DNA from: Syntrophomonadaceae bacterium | GTDB lineage: Bacteria > Bacillota_D > Dethiobacteria > DTU022 | DNA length: 16,041 bases | NCBI GenBank assembly: GCA_003562605.1 | Contig: PWUG01000326.1 | Location: 1-16,041 of the forward strand | Direction: 5' to 3' | Part shown: piece by piece, positions 1-7,050 of the stretch | How the letters are laid out: each line of letters begins with the position of its first letter | Position numbering within the stretch: position 1 is the first letter of the stretch | The notes under the pieces: generated by a model | What the model saw: only the letters and a program-made list of their open reading frames with translations | Database searches by the model: none | What the model was told of the DNA's origin: nothing | Translations under genes and position numbers: made by a program

Positions 1-1221
1 AAATTCCTTCACCATGCTGGTAACCAGATCGGCCTTGCAGAGGTGTGCTACACGTCTGGCTTTTTCTATCTGGCCAGAAGGCAGCTTCAGCGCTGCCCCA
101 AGCTTACCGGTCAGTTCGAGCAGACGCAGACGTTTCTGATCTACACTTCCTAATGATTCGAGAAAGATAACACTTTTGAGCTTTTCAAGATGACTTTCAA
201 GTGAATCTTTGCAGTCTTCGTTGTAGAAAAAACGTCCGTCAGCAAGCCGGGCCTGCAAAACCTTGGCATAACCTTTGCGGATATTAGGGTGAAAACGGTT
301 ATTGCTTATCCCTACAAAGTAGGGCATCAGCCGCCCGCTATCTTTTTCCACTATCGGGAAGTAACGTTGATGGCTCTGCATAGAAGTTATTGGTACCTCC
401 TGGGGAAGATCCAGGTAGGCCCGGTCGAAAGAACCATCAATGGCTACGGGATATTCAACCAGGTAAGCAACTTCTTCCAGGAGGTTTTCATCAACCAGGG
501 CTTCCCCTCCATGTTCAGCCGCTTTTTCTTTCAATTGTTGAAGGATCATCTTTCTTCGGCGGTTTTGATCAACCACAATATAATTATCTTCAAGACAGCG
601 AAAGTAATGATTTACACTGTCGATTTCGAACGGGCCTGGTGCAAGGAACCGGTGGCCGTAAGTAACCCGTCCTGACTGTATACCTGCATAACTAAAAGTT
701 ACCGGCTTGTTATGATAAAGAGCAAGAAGCCAACGAATCGGACGGGCAAAACGTACATCTTTACCCTGCCAGTACATCGGGCGGGGGAAAGATAGCTTTT
801 TAATCAAACGGGGCAGCAATTCAGGCAGCAGTTCCTCTGTCTGAAGGCCGGTGATTTCTTTTTGCACCACTACGTAACAAGCATCCTTAATAGTTTCTTC
901 TCCAACTTTTTCCATGCTCACTCCCTGGTTCTGGAGAAAACCCTTTAAAGCCCTGGTCGGCTGACCACTATCGTCATATGCCCGGTTTGTGGGAGGTCCT
1001 TTGACCTTTTCTACCAGGTCAGACTGTTTGATCTCCAGATCGCTGACGAGAATAACCAAACGCCGGGGTGTAGCCCAGGTTTCAATCGATCCAAACCCAA
1101 GCCTGTTTTCAACCAGCAAAGCCGTCGCTTCCGCTTTTAACTGCTCCATGGCCTTTGGGATAAATCGCGAGGGGATCTCTTCACAGCCGATTTCCATGAT
1201 TAAATTATGGGTTACAGTCAT
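1..1221 (-). CDS. glyS: Glycine--tRNA ligase beta subunit, GlyS (N-terminal 407 codons; runs off the window)
   Basis: Beta subunit of the bacterial heterotetrameric glycyl-tRNA synthetase. It contributes tRNA recognition, while the alpha subunit carries the aminoacylation site. The frame is open from the ATG at 1221 to the window edge, 407 of the roughly 690 codons usual for the family. The start reads [18 protein letters not shown], and the EIGxEEIPS block is the typical GlyS N-terminus. The last visible residues (KADLVTSMVKEF) fit the conserved KADLVTxMVxEF segment that follows the first half of the protein. The ATG shares one base with the glyQ stop (TAATG), so the two subunits are translationally coupled, as expected for a fixed stoichiometry. 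The C-terminal part lies outside the window. Identity is very secure. Confidence 0.97.
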   Translation of the reverse strand, partial: MTVTHNLIMEIGCEEIPSRFIPKAMEQLKAEATALLVENRLGFGSIETWATPRRLVILVSDLEIKQSDLVEKVKGPPTNRAYDDSGQPTRALKGFLQNQGVSMEKVGEETIKDACYVVVQKEITGLQTEELLPELLPRLIKKLSFPRPMYWQGKDVRFARPIRWLLALYHNKPVTFSYAGIQSGRVTYGHRFLAPGPFEIDSVNHYFRCLEDNYIVVDQNRRRKMILQQLKEKAAEHGGEALVDENLLEEVAYLVEYPVAIDGSFDRAYLDLPQEVPITSMQSHQRYFPIVEKDSGRLMPYFVGISNNRFHPNIRKGYAKVLQARLADGRFFYNEDCKDSLESHLEKLKSVIFLESLGSVDQKRLRLLELTGKLGAALKLPSGQIEKARRVAHLCKADLVTSMVKEF

Positions 1222-2099
1222 TATTCTGCACCTCCTGCCAGAAGCGGATACCCTGATGCTTCACGCTGTTTTAAATAACATTCTGCGCAAAGGCGAGCCA
1301 GGGTACGTACCCGGCCGATGTAAGCGGCACGCTCGGTAACGCTGATCGCCCCCCGCGCCTCAAGATTGTTGAAGGTATGAGAGCATTTCAGAATATAGTC
1401 ATACGCAGGGGAAACCAAGTCCAGTTCCAGAAGACGCTTTGCTTCTGCTTCGTAATTGCTGAACAACTTGAAGAGCAGGTCACGGTCGGCATAGTCAAAA
1501 CTGTAACTGGACTGCTCCCATTCCACCCGTTGAAAAACATCACCGTATGTTATATTACCGGTCCAGATCAAATCAAAAACATTGTCACAGTCCTGCAGGT
1601 ACATGGCAATCCGTTCAATACCGTAAGTCAGCTCAACCGGAACCTTTTCAACATCGAAACCGCCGACCTGCTGGAAATATGTAAATTGAGTAATCTCCAT
1701 CCCGTCCAGCCAGATCTCCCAACCCAGGCCCCAGGCCCCAAGAGTCGGGGCTTCCCAGTTATCCTCGACAAAGCGAATATCATGCTCAAGTGGATCAAGC
1801 CCGAGATAAGAAAGGCTGTCGAGGTACTGCTGTTGGATATCGGGCGGTGCAGGCTTGATGATCACCTGGTATTGCAGGTGCTGGTAAAGACGGTTCGGAT
1901 TTTCACCATAACGGCCGTCAGCAGGACGCCGGGAAGGTTCTACATAGGCTACCGACCAGGGCTCAGGGCCCAGCGATTTGAGGAATGTGGCCGGGTTCAT
2001 CGTTCCAGCCCCTTTTTCAATATCGTAAGGCTGCCAGATCAGGCATCCCTTTGCGGCCCAGTATTTCTGGAGTTTAATCATGATCGTTTGTAGGTCCAA
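1221..2099 (-). CDS. glyQ: Glycine--tRNA ligase alpha subunit, GlyQ
   Basis: Catalytic alpha subunit of glycyl-tRNA synthetase, which charges tRNA-Gly with glycine using ATP. It has 292 residues, close to the family norm. The sequence shows the strongly conserved blocks [40 protein letters not shown] and [13 protein letters not shown]. The start is taken as TTG at 2099: it follows a GGAGGAG ribosome binding site with 6 bases between, and it gives a normal N-terminus ([14 protein letters not shown]). An ATG at codon 7 is too far from that site. The gene lies about 130 nt downstream of a glycine T-box terminator, so uncharged tRNA-Gly should switch it on. Its TAA overlaps the glyS ATG by one base. 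Confidence 0.98.
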   Translation of the reverse strand: MDLQTIMIKLQKYWAAKGCLIWQPYDIEKGAGTMNPATFLKSLGPEPWSVAYVEPSRRPADGRYGENPNRLYQHLQYQVIIKPAPPDIQQQYLDSLSYLGLDPLEHDIRFVEDNWEAPTLGAWGLGWEIWLDGMEITQFTYFQQVGGFDVEKVPVELTYGIERIAMYLQDCDNVFDLIWTGNITYGDVFQRVEWEQSSYSFDYADRDLLFKLFSNYEAEAKRLLELDLVSPAYDYILKCSHTFNNLEARGAISVTERAAYIGRVRTLARLCAECYLKQREASGYPLLAGGAE

Positions 2100-2227
2100 T
2101 AAAAACTCCTCCTTAAAATCATGTAGCGAAATTGCTTTTTACGCATGTCCTGTCAATATACTTGCTGTCAAACTCGCTGTTGCATTATATCCTCAGGCTC
2201 CTGAATAGGGAACCCTGAATCCTGATT

Positions 2228-2453
2228 ATAATAAAAAACCCCCGGTCCCCGGCTGATAAAGCCATAGGGACGGGAGGTGTTCCCGCGGTTCCACCCTACT
2301 TGACTCCACTGCTGCAGAGCCCTCTCGATTTTATAATGCTCAGGAATGCCATTCGCCGAATTCCTTACCGGGCTCACACCGTTCCCGGTTCGCTGTTAAA
2401 AAAGATGTAATCCGGCTACTTTTTTCCATCATCGCCAATTACGCTATTTGATT
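2228..2453 (-). promoter_or_regulatory. Glycine T-box riboswitch (leader of glyQS)
   Basis: Untranslated leader that senses uncharged tRNA-Gly and allows read-through into glyQS. Seen on the minus strand: the T-box consensus AGGGTGGAACCGCG at 2297-2284; the Stem I apical motif GGTGTGAGCC at 2380-2371; and the segment AATGGCATTCCTGAGC, which closely matches the specifier region of the B. subtilis glyQS leader. The specifier codon is GGC at 2350-2348. A terminator follows the T-box motif directly, which makes this a transcriptional type of switch. The layout is compact, as in known glyQS T-boxes. The exact 5' end is inferred from the promoter. No competing coding frame here is credible. Confidence 0.95.
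2231..2274 (-). terminator. T-box regulated intrinsic terminator
   Basis: Read on the minus strand, a GC-rich 5' arm (CCCGTCCC, then GGC) pairs with GCCGGGGACCGGG across a short loop with one bulge, and is followed by a run of six T. The 5' side overlaps the part of the leader that pairs with the T-box bulge region in the antiterminator form, so the two structures exclude each other. Confidence 0.9.
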
Positions 2454-2459
2454 ATTAAG

Positions 2460-2488
2460 ATACTAACAATTGGCTACCTCATTGTCAA
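2460..2488 (-). promoter_or_regulatory. Sigma-A-type promoter of the T-box/glyQS unit
   Basis: On the minus strand TTGACA (2488-2483) and TAGTAT (2465-2460) are separated by exactly 17 bases. The -35 is a perfect consensus match and the -10 matches 5 of 6 positions. It lies just upstream of the T-box leader, with a predicted start near 2453, and after the end of the radical SAM gene. glyQS is therefore transcribed independently of the cassette before it. Confidence 0.85.
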
Positions 2489-2563
2489 GTATAACAGGCC
2501 TGCCAAAAAATTACTTCTAAGGTGTCCGGAAGAAAATAGTATTTAAGTGCTCGTATGACTGTA

Positions 2564-3493
2564 TTAACCGGTTATATTTTCATTTTTGAACTGACCGTAA
2601 ACCTGACGGGGTTGAAGGTAATCGGGAAAGCGATCCAGCAGCGTCAGACGGACACAGTAGCAAAGGTGGCATGCGTCTGCATAACCATCATATTCATCCA
2701 CGTCCGTATACAACTGGGCAAGCATAAACGGGCCACCCCTGGCTAATGGCCCGCATACAGGATGAGAATCAGCATCATAAACCGCCATAATTTCTGATAA
2801 AGGATTTTCCCATAGATTTCCTATGCAGATCCCCTGGCATACATGGACATTACCGAACGGGTCAAGGTGTACCCGTTCGGGCCTCACCAGGTCTTCATGG
2901 GGGCATCTGTCAAACAAAACTGCTCGCTGACCTGGTACCAATCCAGCCAATTGTTCTGCCGCTCGCCCCCTAAACATAACTTTCCCTCCGGTAATCTGTT
3001 TACCGGGTTTATGATCTGTGCTTATATCAATAGCATGATCTTTCTCTATACAAATTGTCTCTACACATAAACCCAATCTACGGGCTGCTGCGACCGCTAT
3101 TGGAGCCGGTGAAAACGCTTTTGGTCCGTTGTAGTGGAATTGATCATCACTAATATAAAGCTCTTCAATGCCTATCTCCGCCAATGGTTTTAACCACAGC
3201 AACGCATCTTTCTCACAGGTAGCAAAATATGCATTTGTGACAAGTCCTACCTTATAACCCTTTTGCCGGGATAACTTTATTCCTTCTAAAAGAAGAGGAT
3301 AAAATAAAAAAGGCTCTCCACCCTCAAAACAAACCCGTTCAACACTCCTTAAGTTCTCAGCTGAATCATCCAAAACTTGTGCAATCTGATCCAGGGTAAA
3401 AACCCCTTCTGTTTTGGAACTGCAGAAGAGAAAGCAGTGATCACACTCGCTGTTACACATATATGTCAGGATAAAGTGTATCCCCGATAACAT
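2564..3493 (-). CDS. Radical SAM protein with SPASM-like C-terminal cysteines, function unknown
   Basis: A 309-residue member of the radical SAM superfamily, which cleaves S-adenosylmethionine at a [4Fe-4S] cluster to start radical chemistry. The cluster motif CxxxCxxC is at residues 13-20 (CNSECDHC), and the GGE motif for SAM binding is at 58-60. The C-terminal half has a SPASM-like arrangement: HLDPFGNVHVCQGICIGNL (209-227), further cysteines at 197 and 247, and CHLCYC at 275-280. This suggests one or more auxiliary Fe-S clusters. The ending (CHLCY, then RFPDYLQPRQVYG) resembles a group of uncharacterised radical SAM proteins in anaerobes, by memory only. The ribosome binding site before ATG 3493 is modest (GAGAGGG). 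A flavodoxin-like gene lies upstream and could supply electrons. The substrate is unknown. No clear RiPP precursor is visible, apart from a doubtful small frame just upstream. Confidence 0.85.
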   Translation of the reverse strand: MLSGIHFILTYMCNSECDHCFLFCSSKTEGVFTLDQIAQVLDDSAENLRSVERVCFEGGEPFLFYPLLLEGIKLSRQKGYKVGLVTNAYFATCEKDALLWLKPLAEIGIEELYISDDQFHYNGPKAFSPAPIAVAAARRLGLCVETICIEKDHAIDISTDHKPGKQITGGKVMFRGRAAEQLAGLVPGQRAVLFDRCPHEDLVRPERVHLDPFGNVHVCQGICIGNLWENPLSEIMAVYDADSHPVCGPLARGGPFMLAQLYTDVDEYDGYADACHLCYCVRLTLLDRFPDYLQPRQVYGQFKNENITG

Positions 3494-3639
3494 ATCCGGA
3501 CCCTCTCTTTCATCTGATCAAAAAGTTTCAGCGGAAGAAGACTTTTTCTGCTTCCCGGGGCAATTTTGGCGGTGGGCCGAAATATTTCGAAACCGATACC
3601 ACTACCCGCACCGCTTTTAAGGACAACCTTCCAGCCCAA
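3466..3639 (-). other. Possible small ORF overlapping the radical SAM start (57 codons), doubtful
   Basis: In the 217-nt gap between the flavodoxin and the radical SAM gene one frame stays open from a TTG at 3639 to a TGA at 3466, overlapping the start of the radical SAM gene by 28 nt. It would encode a basic, Gly/Ser- and Pro-containing peptide beginning MGWKVVLKSGAGSGIGFEIF. I see no good ribosome binding site before the TTG and recognise no family. It could be a gene remnant, a short leader peptide or chance. The rest of the gap holds a 12-bp palindrome (3578-3589) and nothing else I can name. Confidence 0.2.
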
Positions 3640-3710
3640 AATGCTGCCGGTTAGATTTCACGTACAGGAAACCTGATCACTATCAGCCGGATTCAGGTCT
3701 TCAGGAAAAA

Positions 3711-4178
3711 CTAAAATAAACGACTAAGGTTTTCAACACAATTGTTAATTGATCGTTCACGTTTTGCTCCGGCCCAAACCACGATTTCTGTTCCGACTAT
3801 TTCTGCACCTTTTGACTCGCAGGCTTTTTTCATCAAGGCTATCGCACCTGTTCCCCCAACCCATAAGAATGGAATCTGTTTGGTTACAAAACAGGCTACT
3901 TTTTTCCCTGAAAGGGACGGCAGCTGGTCCAGGTAAGCTTTCATGACCGGGTTCAGGGTAAAAGCCTGGACAGGGGCACCGAAAATAATGGCATCATAGC
4001 TATCGGGAGCAGGAACACCGGTTAGTTCAAATTTTCCCGCCTGAGCGGGAGTATTGCCGGTTATGGTTATCTGTTCCATACTTACATTGTGACCGGAATC
4101 AGAGAGCTTCTCCAGCAATTGTTCGGCAACACTTCCAGTATTGCCGGTATGCGAGTAGATGATTAAACCAACCTTCAT
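3711..4178 (-). CDS. Flavodoxin-like (FMN-binding) protein
   Basis: A 155-residue single-domain flavodoxin-fold protein that should bind FMN and act in electron transfer or as a small flavin oxidoreductase. The FMN phosphate loop is near the N-terminus (IIYSHTGNTGSVAE, residues 6-19). The second hallmark is YDAIIFGAPVQAF, in the strand and loop that contact the isoalloxazine ring. An upstream ATG at 4193 is also in frame, but the GGAGG between the two ATGs sits 8 bases before the ATG at 4178 and makes that the likely start. The gene is 28 nt downstream of a small membrane protein gene and 217 nt upstream of a radical SAM gene. A role as electron donor to that enzyme is plausible but inferred only from position. 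Confidence 0.88.
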   Translation of the reverse strand: MKVGLIIYSHTGNTGSVAEQLLEKLSDSGHNVSMEQITITGNTPAQAGKFELTGVPAPDSYDAIIFGAPVQAFTLNPVMKAYLDQLPSLSGKKVACFVTKQIPFLWVGGTGAIALMKKACESKGAEIVGTEIVVWAGAKRERSINNCVENLSRLF

Positions 4179-4206
4179 TTTTTCAACCTCCATTTTATCT
4201 TAAGAA

Positions 4207-4389
4207 TTATAGCCCTAAATATTTCAAAGCTTCATAAACCAGAAAAGCCGGCCAGACAAGCGCTTTCAGAAAACCGATTATCCCTGCCCAAAACGTTACC
4301 GCCTGGCTGATAAAATATATCGCCGCCCCGATGAAGCCGAGACCGTAAACCGCTCCGGCCGCACCACTACTCTGAACAGAACCGGACAT
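4207..4389 (-). CDS. Small conserved-type membrane protein (60 aa), function unknown
   Basis: A 60-residue protein that is mostly hydrophobic after a short Ser/Gly-rich N-terminus (MSGSVQSSGAAGAVYGLGF). It shows two closely spaced membrane-compatible stretches, roughly 13-31 and 33-54, the second ending in WPAFLVYEALKYLGL. Proteins with a similar GAVYGLGFIGAAIYF and WPAFLVYE pattern occur in many bacteria as uncharacterised small membrane proteins (from memory, not searched). The ATG at 4389 is preceded by GGAGGGAG at good spacing. A TTG one codon earlier is less likely. It is probably cotranscribed with the flavodoxin gene downstream. Confidence 0.8.
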   Translation of the reverse strand: MSGSVQSSGAAGAVYGLGFIGAAIYFISQAVTFWAGIIGFLKALVWPAFLVYEALKYLGL

Positions 4390-4442
4390 CAAAATCTCCC
4401 TCCTTATTTCGGTCTGATAATAATATTTCTTAATAACAGAAT

Positions 4443-4487
4443 ATCATTTTTAGTACACGGGGACTGTCCCTGTGTACTAAAAATGAT
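4443..4487. repeat. 45-nt near-perfect palindrome (REP-like or hairpin element)
   Basis: Two 22-nt arms flank a single central base. All positions pair except one G/T (4459 with 4471), which would be a wobble pair in RNA. The outer arm reads ATCATTTTTAGTACAC and the centre reads GGGGACTGTCCCT. It fills the gap between recO and the 60-residue protein gene, 17 nt after the recO stop. It could end transcription of the phoH-recO unit, although neither side has a classic T-run after the stem. Hairpins with a GGGGAC/GTCCC core bounded by GTAC-type arms resemble dispersed REP-type elements mobilised by Y1 (TnpA_REP-like) transposases. That assignment is an inference. Confidence 0.75.
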
Positions 4488-4504
4488 CTACACGGTATTA
4501 TTTG

Positions 4505-5236
4505 CTATTCTACCAGCATCCGTCTCGATTTGATTTCACCCAGATCAAGATGGTAGGCAAGAAATGCTGCTGTCAAAAGAGCCAACTCTTTTTTCTGACT
4601 TACAGAGAGGCGAACCAGGGTTGCCTGCGAAAGAGGCGCTTCAATCAGCCTGCGGGTTATAGCGACAGTCCCCGGATCCACCTTGATCACGTCAGCACCC
4701 TGGCAGTTGCAGCATTGCAGCCCGCCCTGGCGGGGGCTGAAGGCCTGGGTGCTTTCAGTACCACAATTTGTGCAGGAATGTAAATGCGGACTATAACCGG
4801 CAGCATGGGCAAGCTTCAATTCAAATGAGCGGCAGAGGAGAAATCTGTCGGCATTTTTGCCCAGCAATCGCCAAACCTCCAACAGCAGTTGAAAAATTTC
4901 GGAACAGGGTTCTTCGCCTGAAACAAGGCGATCAGTCAACTCTGCCATGTAGAGACCATAAGTATATAGATCGGGATTATCTCGAAACCATGGGAAGCGC
5001 TCTATTGGATCCTGCCCGGTAATGATTGGCCAGGTTTTCCCCCGGTGGAAAGTAAAGTTGCCATAGGTAAAAAGATCCACTCCGGCCGCCAGTTTACTTT
5101 TTATCTTGCGGGCACCCCGGGCCACAGCTTCAAATTTGCCATCCTCAGAGGTGAGCAGAGTCACCAGGCGGTCTGCCTCACCCAGTATGCGGGTACGTAA
5201 AACAAGGCCTTCCGCTTTAAAGATCCGTTGGCTCAG
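4505..5236 (-). CDS. recO: DNA repair protein RecO, probably starting at CTG
   Basis: Recombination mediator that binds ssDNA and SSB and loads RecA together with RecR. The coding signal runs further upstream than the first standard start, GTG at 5164. From 5236 the frame reads (M)SQRIFKAEGLVLRTRILGEA, then DRLVTL, a typical RecO OB-fold N-terminus. Starting at GTG would remove 24 residues of that fold. No ATG, GTG or TTG exists in frame between the upstream region and 5164. CTG at 5236 sits 9 bases after a six-G Shine-Dalgarno and 5 nt after the era stop, giving 243 residues, the usual RecO size. The zinc-finger cysteines CTNCG and CCNC are present in the C-terminal half. Identity is secure. 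The start codon is inferred, and a base error in the sequence is the alternative. Confidence 0.93.
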   Translation of the reverse strand: MSQRIFKAEGLVLRTRILGEADRLVTLLTSEDGKFEAVARGARKIKSKLAAGVDLFTYGNFTFHRGKTWPIITGQDPIERFPWFRDNPDLYTYGLYMAELTDRLVSGEEPCSEIFQLLLEVWRLLGKNADRFLLCRSFELKLAHAAGYSPHLHSCTNCGTESTQAFSPRQGGLQCCNCQGADVIKVDPGTVAITRRLIEAPLSQATLVRLSVSQKKELALLTAAFLAYHLDLGEIKSRRMLVE

Positions 5237-5252
5237 ATTTATTATCCCCCCT
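5237..5252 (-). promoter_or_regulatory. Ribosome binding site that decides the recO start
   Basis: AGGGGGG on the minus strand lies inside the last codons of era, 9 bases before CTG 5236. It supports initiation at that CTG rather than at the GTG 72 nt further on, which has no comparable upstream site. Confidence 0.6.
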
Positions 5253-6135
5253 GGTTATAACCGAGGCGGCGCAGTTCTTCTTCGCGGTTGCGCCACTCTC
5301 GTTTTACTTTAACCCGCAGGTCAAGAAAAATGTGCTGTCCGAAAAGCGCTTCCAACTCTTCCCGGGCCCTTGTACCGACTTCCTTCAGCAGCATACCGCC
5401 TTTACCGACAACTATGCCGACCTGGGATTTGCGCTCTACAAATATTTCAGCACGGATATCGAGCAGATCGCCACCCCTGCGCGGCATCATTTCCTCAATT
5501 ACCACTGCTACAGAAAAAGGTATTTCCTGACGGGTCAGCTGAATAATTTTTTCACGGATTATTTCCGCGGCAACAAACCGTTCCGGTTGATCAGTAATCA
5601 TGTCGGAAGGATAGTACTGTGGGCCTTCCGGCAGGTGTTGCAGGACCCCTTCAACCAGAGGCTCCAAATTAACCTGTTTTAAAGCTGATAGGGCAAAGTG
5701 TTCTTTAAACGGGCAAATCTGCCGGTACAGCTCTATATTAACTGCCAGCTTTTCCGGTGAAATGAGATCAATTTTATTCAGGATTAAGAATAGAGGGCTG
5801 TTTACCGATCCCAATATATCAGCAATATAGCGGTCCCCCTGTCCCGGGTTTTCGTTTGCTTCGACCAGGAAGCAGACAAGATCAACTTCCTGCATTGTCC
5901 TCCGCGCAGTCTGCATCATCGCTGTGCCCAGCATATGCTTGGGCTTATGCAATCCCGGGGTATCGATAAAAATAATCTGGAATTCAGGCCTGGTCAAAAC
6001 TGCCCGGATCTGGTTCCTGGTGGTTTGGGGGCGATCAGATATTATAGCCACCTTTTCACCGACGAGGGCATTGAGCAGTGTTGATTTGCCCACATTGGGC
6101 CTGCCAATTAAGGCAACAAATCCGGAACGGTGCAT
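5242..6135 (-). CDS. era: GTPase Era
   Basis: Essential GTPase that binds the 3' end of 16S rRNA and assists 30S subunit maturation at the membrane-cytoplasm boundary. It has 297 residues, typical for Era. The GTPase motifs are in order: G1 GRPNVGKS (11-18), the switch region PQTTR (36-40), G3 DTPG (58-61), G4 NKID (120-123) and G5 SAL (150-152). The C-terminal KH domain carries VVGKGGMLLKEVG around residue 242-254, followed by the usual VKVKREWRNREEELRRLGY ending. The ATG at 6135 is preceded by AAAGGAAAG. It lies 75 nt after the cdd fusion gene and 5 nt before recO, as in the standard Bacillota locus. Confidence 0.98.
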   Translation of the reverse strand: MHRSGFVALIGRPNVGKSTLLNALVGEKVAIISDRPQTTRNQIRAVLTRPEFQIIFIDTPGLHKPKHMLGTAMMQTARRTMQEVDLVCFLVEANENPGQGDRYIADILGSVNSPLFLILNKIDLISPEKLAVNIELYRQICPFKEHFALSALKQVNLEPLVEGVLQHLPEGPQYYPSDMITDQPERFVAAEIIREKIIQLTRQEIPFSVAVVIEEMMPRRGGDLLDIRAEIFVERKSQVGIVVGKGGMLLKEVGTRAREELEALFGQHIFLDLRVKVKREWRNREEELRRLGYNQGG

Positions 6136-6210
6136 AGTGATCTTTCCTTTAATGCCTCGCTTTTGAACACCGGATATTAAATGTTATTAAGCGCTCTGCA
6201 AGGCATCCTC

Positions 6211-7032
6211 TCAGCGGTAGTCAGTCTTGATATCCAGGACAGGGGTGCCGTTAATCAGGTCCAGGCCTTTTACGGTAAGGATATTCTTTTTTATATCAAC
6301 CAGCTCTACTGTTGACTGGGCTATGGCGTTGGGCCTTAAAGGCGCCCGGCAAACAAAAACACCGTAAACCTCATTGCCTCTTCCGCTGCGTTTATCCTTA
6401 AGGGTATAACCGCGGGCTTCATGAAGGTAAGATATTACATTGATTTTTTCTTCTTCATCAAGGCGATAAAGGCCTTTTTCCATTTCCGGATCAATCACTA
6501 CCTGTGATAATAGTTCTTTATAATTATCCGGAATAGACAGCGGTGCCTGATAATCATTTAAAATATAGCCAATGGGGTGGAACGATACCGGGATGCGCCA
6601 TATCTGTTCATTTTTAAACATCTCCTGATTAACCGGATTATCAGACCATATTGCGGATCCAAACGGCTGCGGCAGCAAATCCAGCAGGGAGGAATTTTTA
6701 GTCTCACCGTTTAAATTCCCCATAACCACTTCAATATTACCTGCCAGTTCCCAAAGCACCTGGCGACAGGCGCCACAAGGGGTCGGTGGCGGTGAACAAT
6801 CTGCAATAACAGCAATGCTTTTAAACTTACGATAACCGGCATGTATTGCCGTCCATATGGCTGCTCTTTCTGCACAGGCGGTCATACCGTAGGATGCATT
6901 CTCGACATTGGCTCCGGTGACAACAGCTCCGTCATCAGTAAGCAGGGCAGCACCAACCAGGAACCGGGAGTAGGGGGCATATGCTCTTAACCTGGCAGCG
7001 CGGGCTGTTGCAAGCAGTGTATCCGGTTTCAT
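6211..7032 (-). CDS. cdd: Cytidine deaminase fused to a TrmO-like (TsaA/UPF0066) domain
   Basis: A 273-residue two-domain protein. Residues 1-126 form a complete cytidine deaminase, which converts cytidine or deoxycytidine to the uridine form. NVENASYGMTACAERAA carries the Cys53-Ala-Glu55 zinc and proton-shuttle motif, and PCGAC (85-89) gives the other two zinc cysteines. After a linker (about 127-147) comes a TrmO-like domain: FHPIGYI (151-157), VYGVFVCRAPLRPNAI (222-237) and LINGTPVLDIK (259-269). TrmO uses SAM to methylate N6 of t6A37 in tRNA. The key TrmO block here is diverged (CRAPLRPNAIAQS where families usually have TRSPxRPNPIG), so activity cannot be assumed. Cytidine deaminases are normally near 130 residues and stand alone at this locus. 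The fusion is a single uninterrupted frame. An AGAGGTG ribosome binding site precedes ATG 7032. Confidence 0.93.
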   Translation of the reverse strand: MKPDTLLATARAARLRAYAPYSRFLVGAALLTDDGAVVTGANVENASYGMTACAERAAIWTAIHAGYRKFKSIAVIADCSPPPTPCGACRQVLWELAGNIEVVMGNLNGETKNSSLLDLLPQPFGSAIWSDNPVNQEMFKNEQIWRIPVSFHPIGYILNDYQAPLSIPDNYKELLSQVVIDPEMEKGLYRLDEEEKINVISYLHEARGYTLKDKRSGRGNEVYGVFVCRAPLRPNAIAQSTVELVDIKKNILTVKGLDLINGTPVLDIKTDYR

Positions 7033-7050
7033 AAAAACACCTCTCTGCTA

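Noticed and set aside
289..675. 128-codon plus-strand frame
   Set aside because: Antisense to glyS, which reads continuously through this stretch with conserved glycyl-tRNA synthetase sequence.
1377..2093. 238-codon open frame on the plus strand
   Set aside because: It lies antisense to glyQ, whose protein is unmistakable. The translated plus-strand protein has no recognisable family, and the frame is a by-product of glyQ codon use.
2168..2377. 69-codon frame on the minus strand upstream of glyQ
   Set aside because: It lies inside the T-box leader and terminator, whose RNA motifs explain the sequence. No protein family is recognisable.
3578..3589. 12-bp palindrome CGAAATATTTCG in the flavodoxin-radical SAM gap
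   Set aside because: Short and AT-rich in the middle, with no promoter placed so that it could be an operator. Chance is a fair explanation.
4390..4442. Possible promoter for the 60-residue membrane protein gene (TATTAT on the minus strand)
   Set aside because: No acceptable -35 hexamer at 16-18 nt spacing, and the stretch is simply AT-rich.
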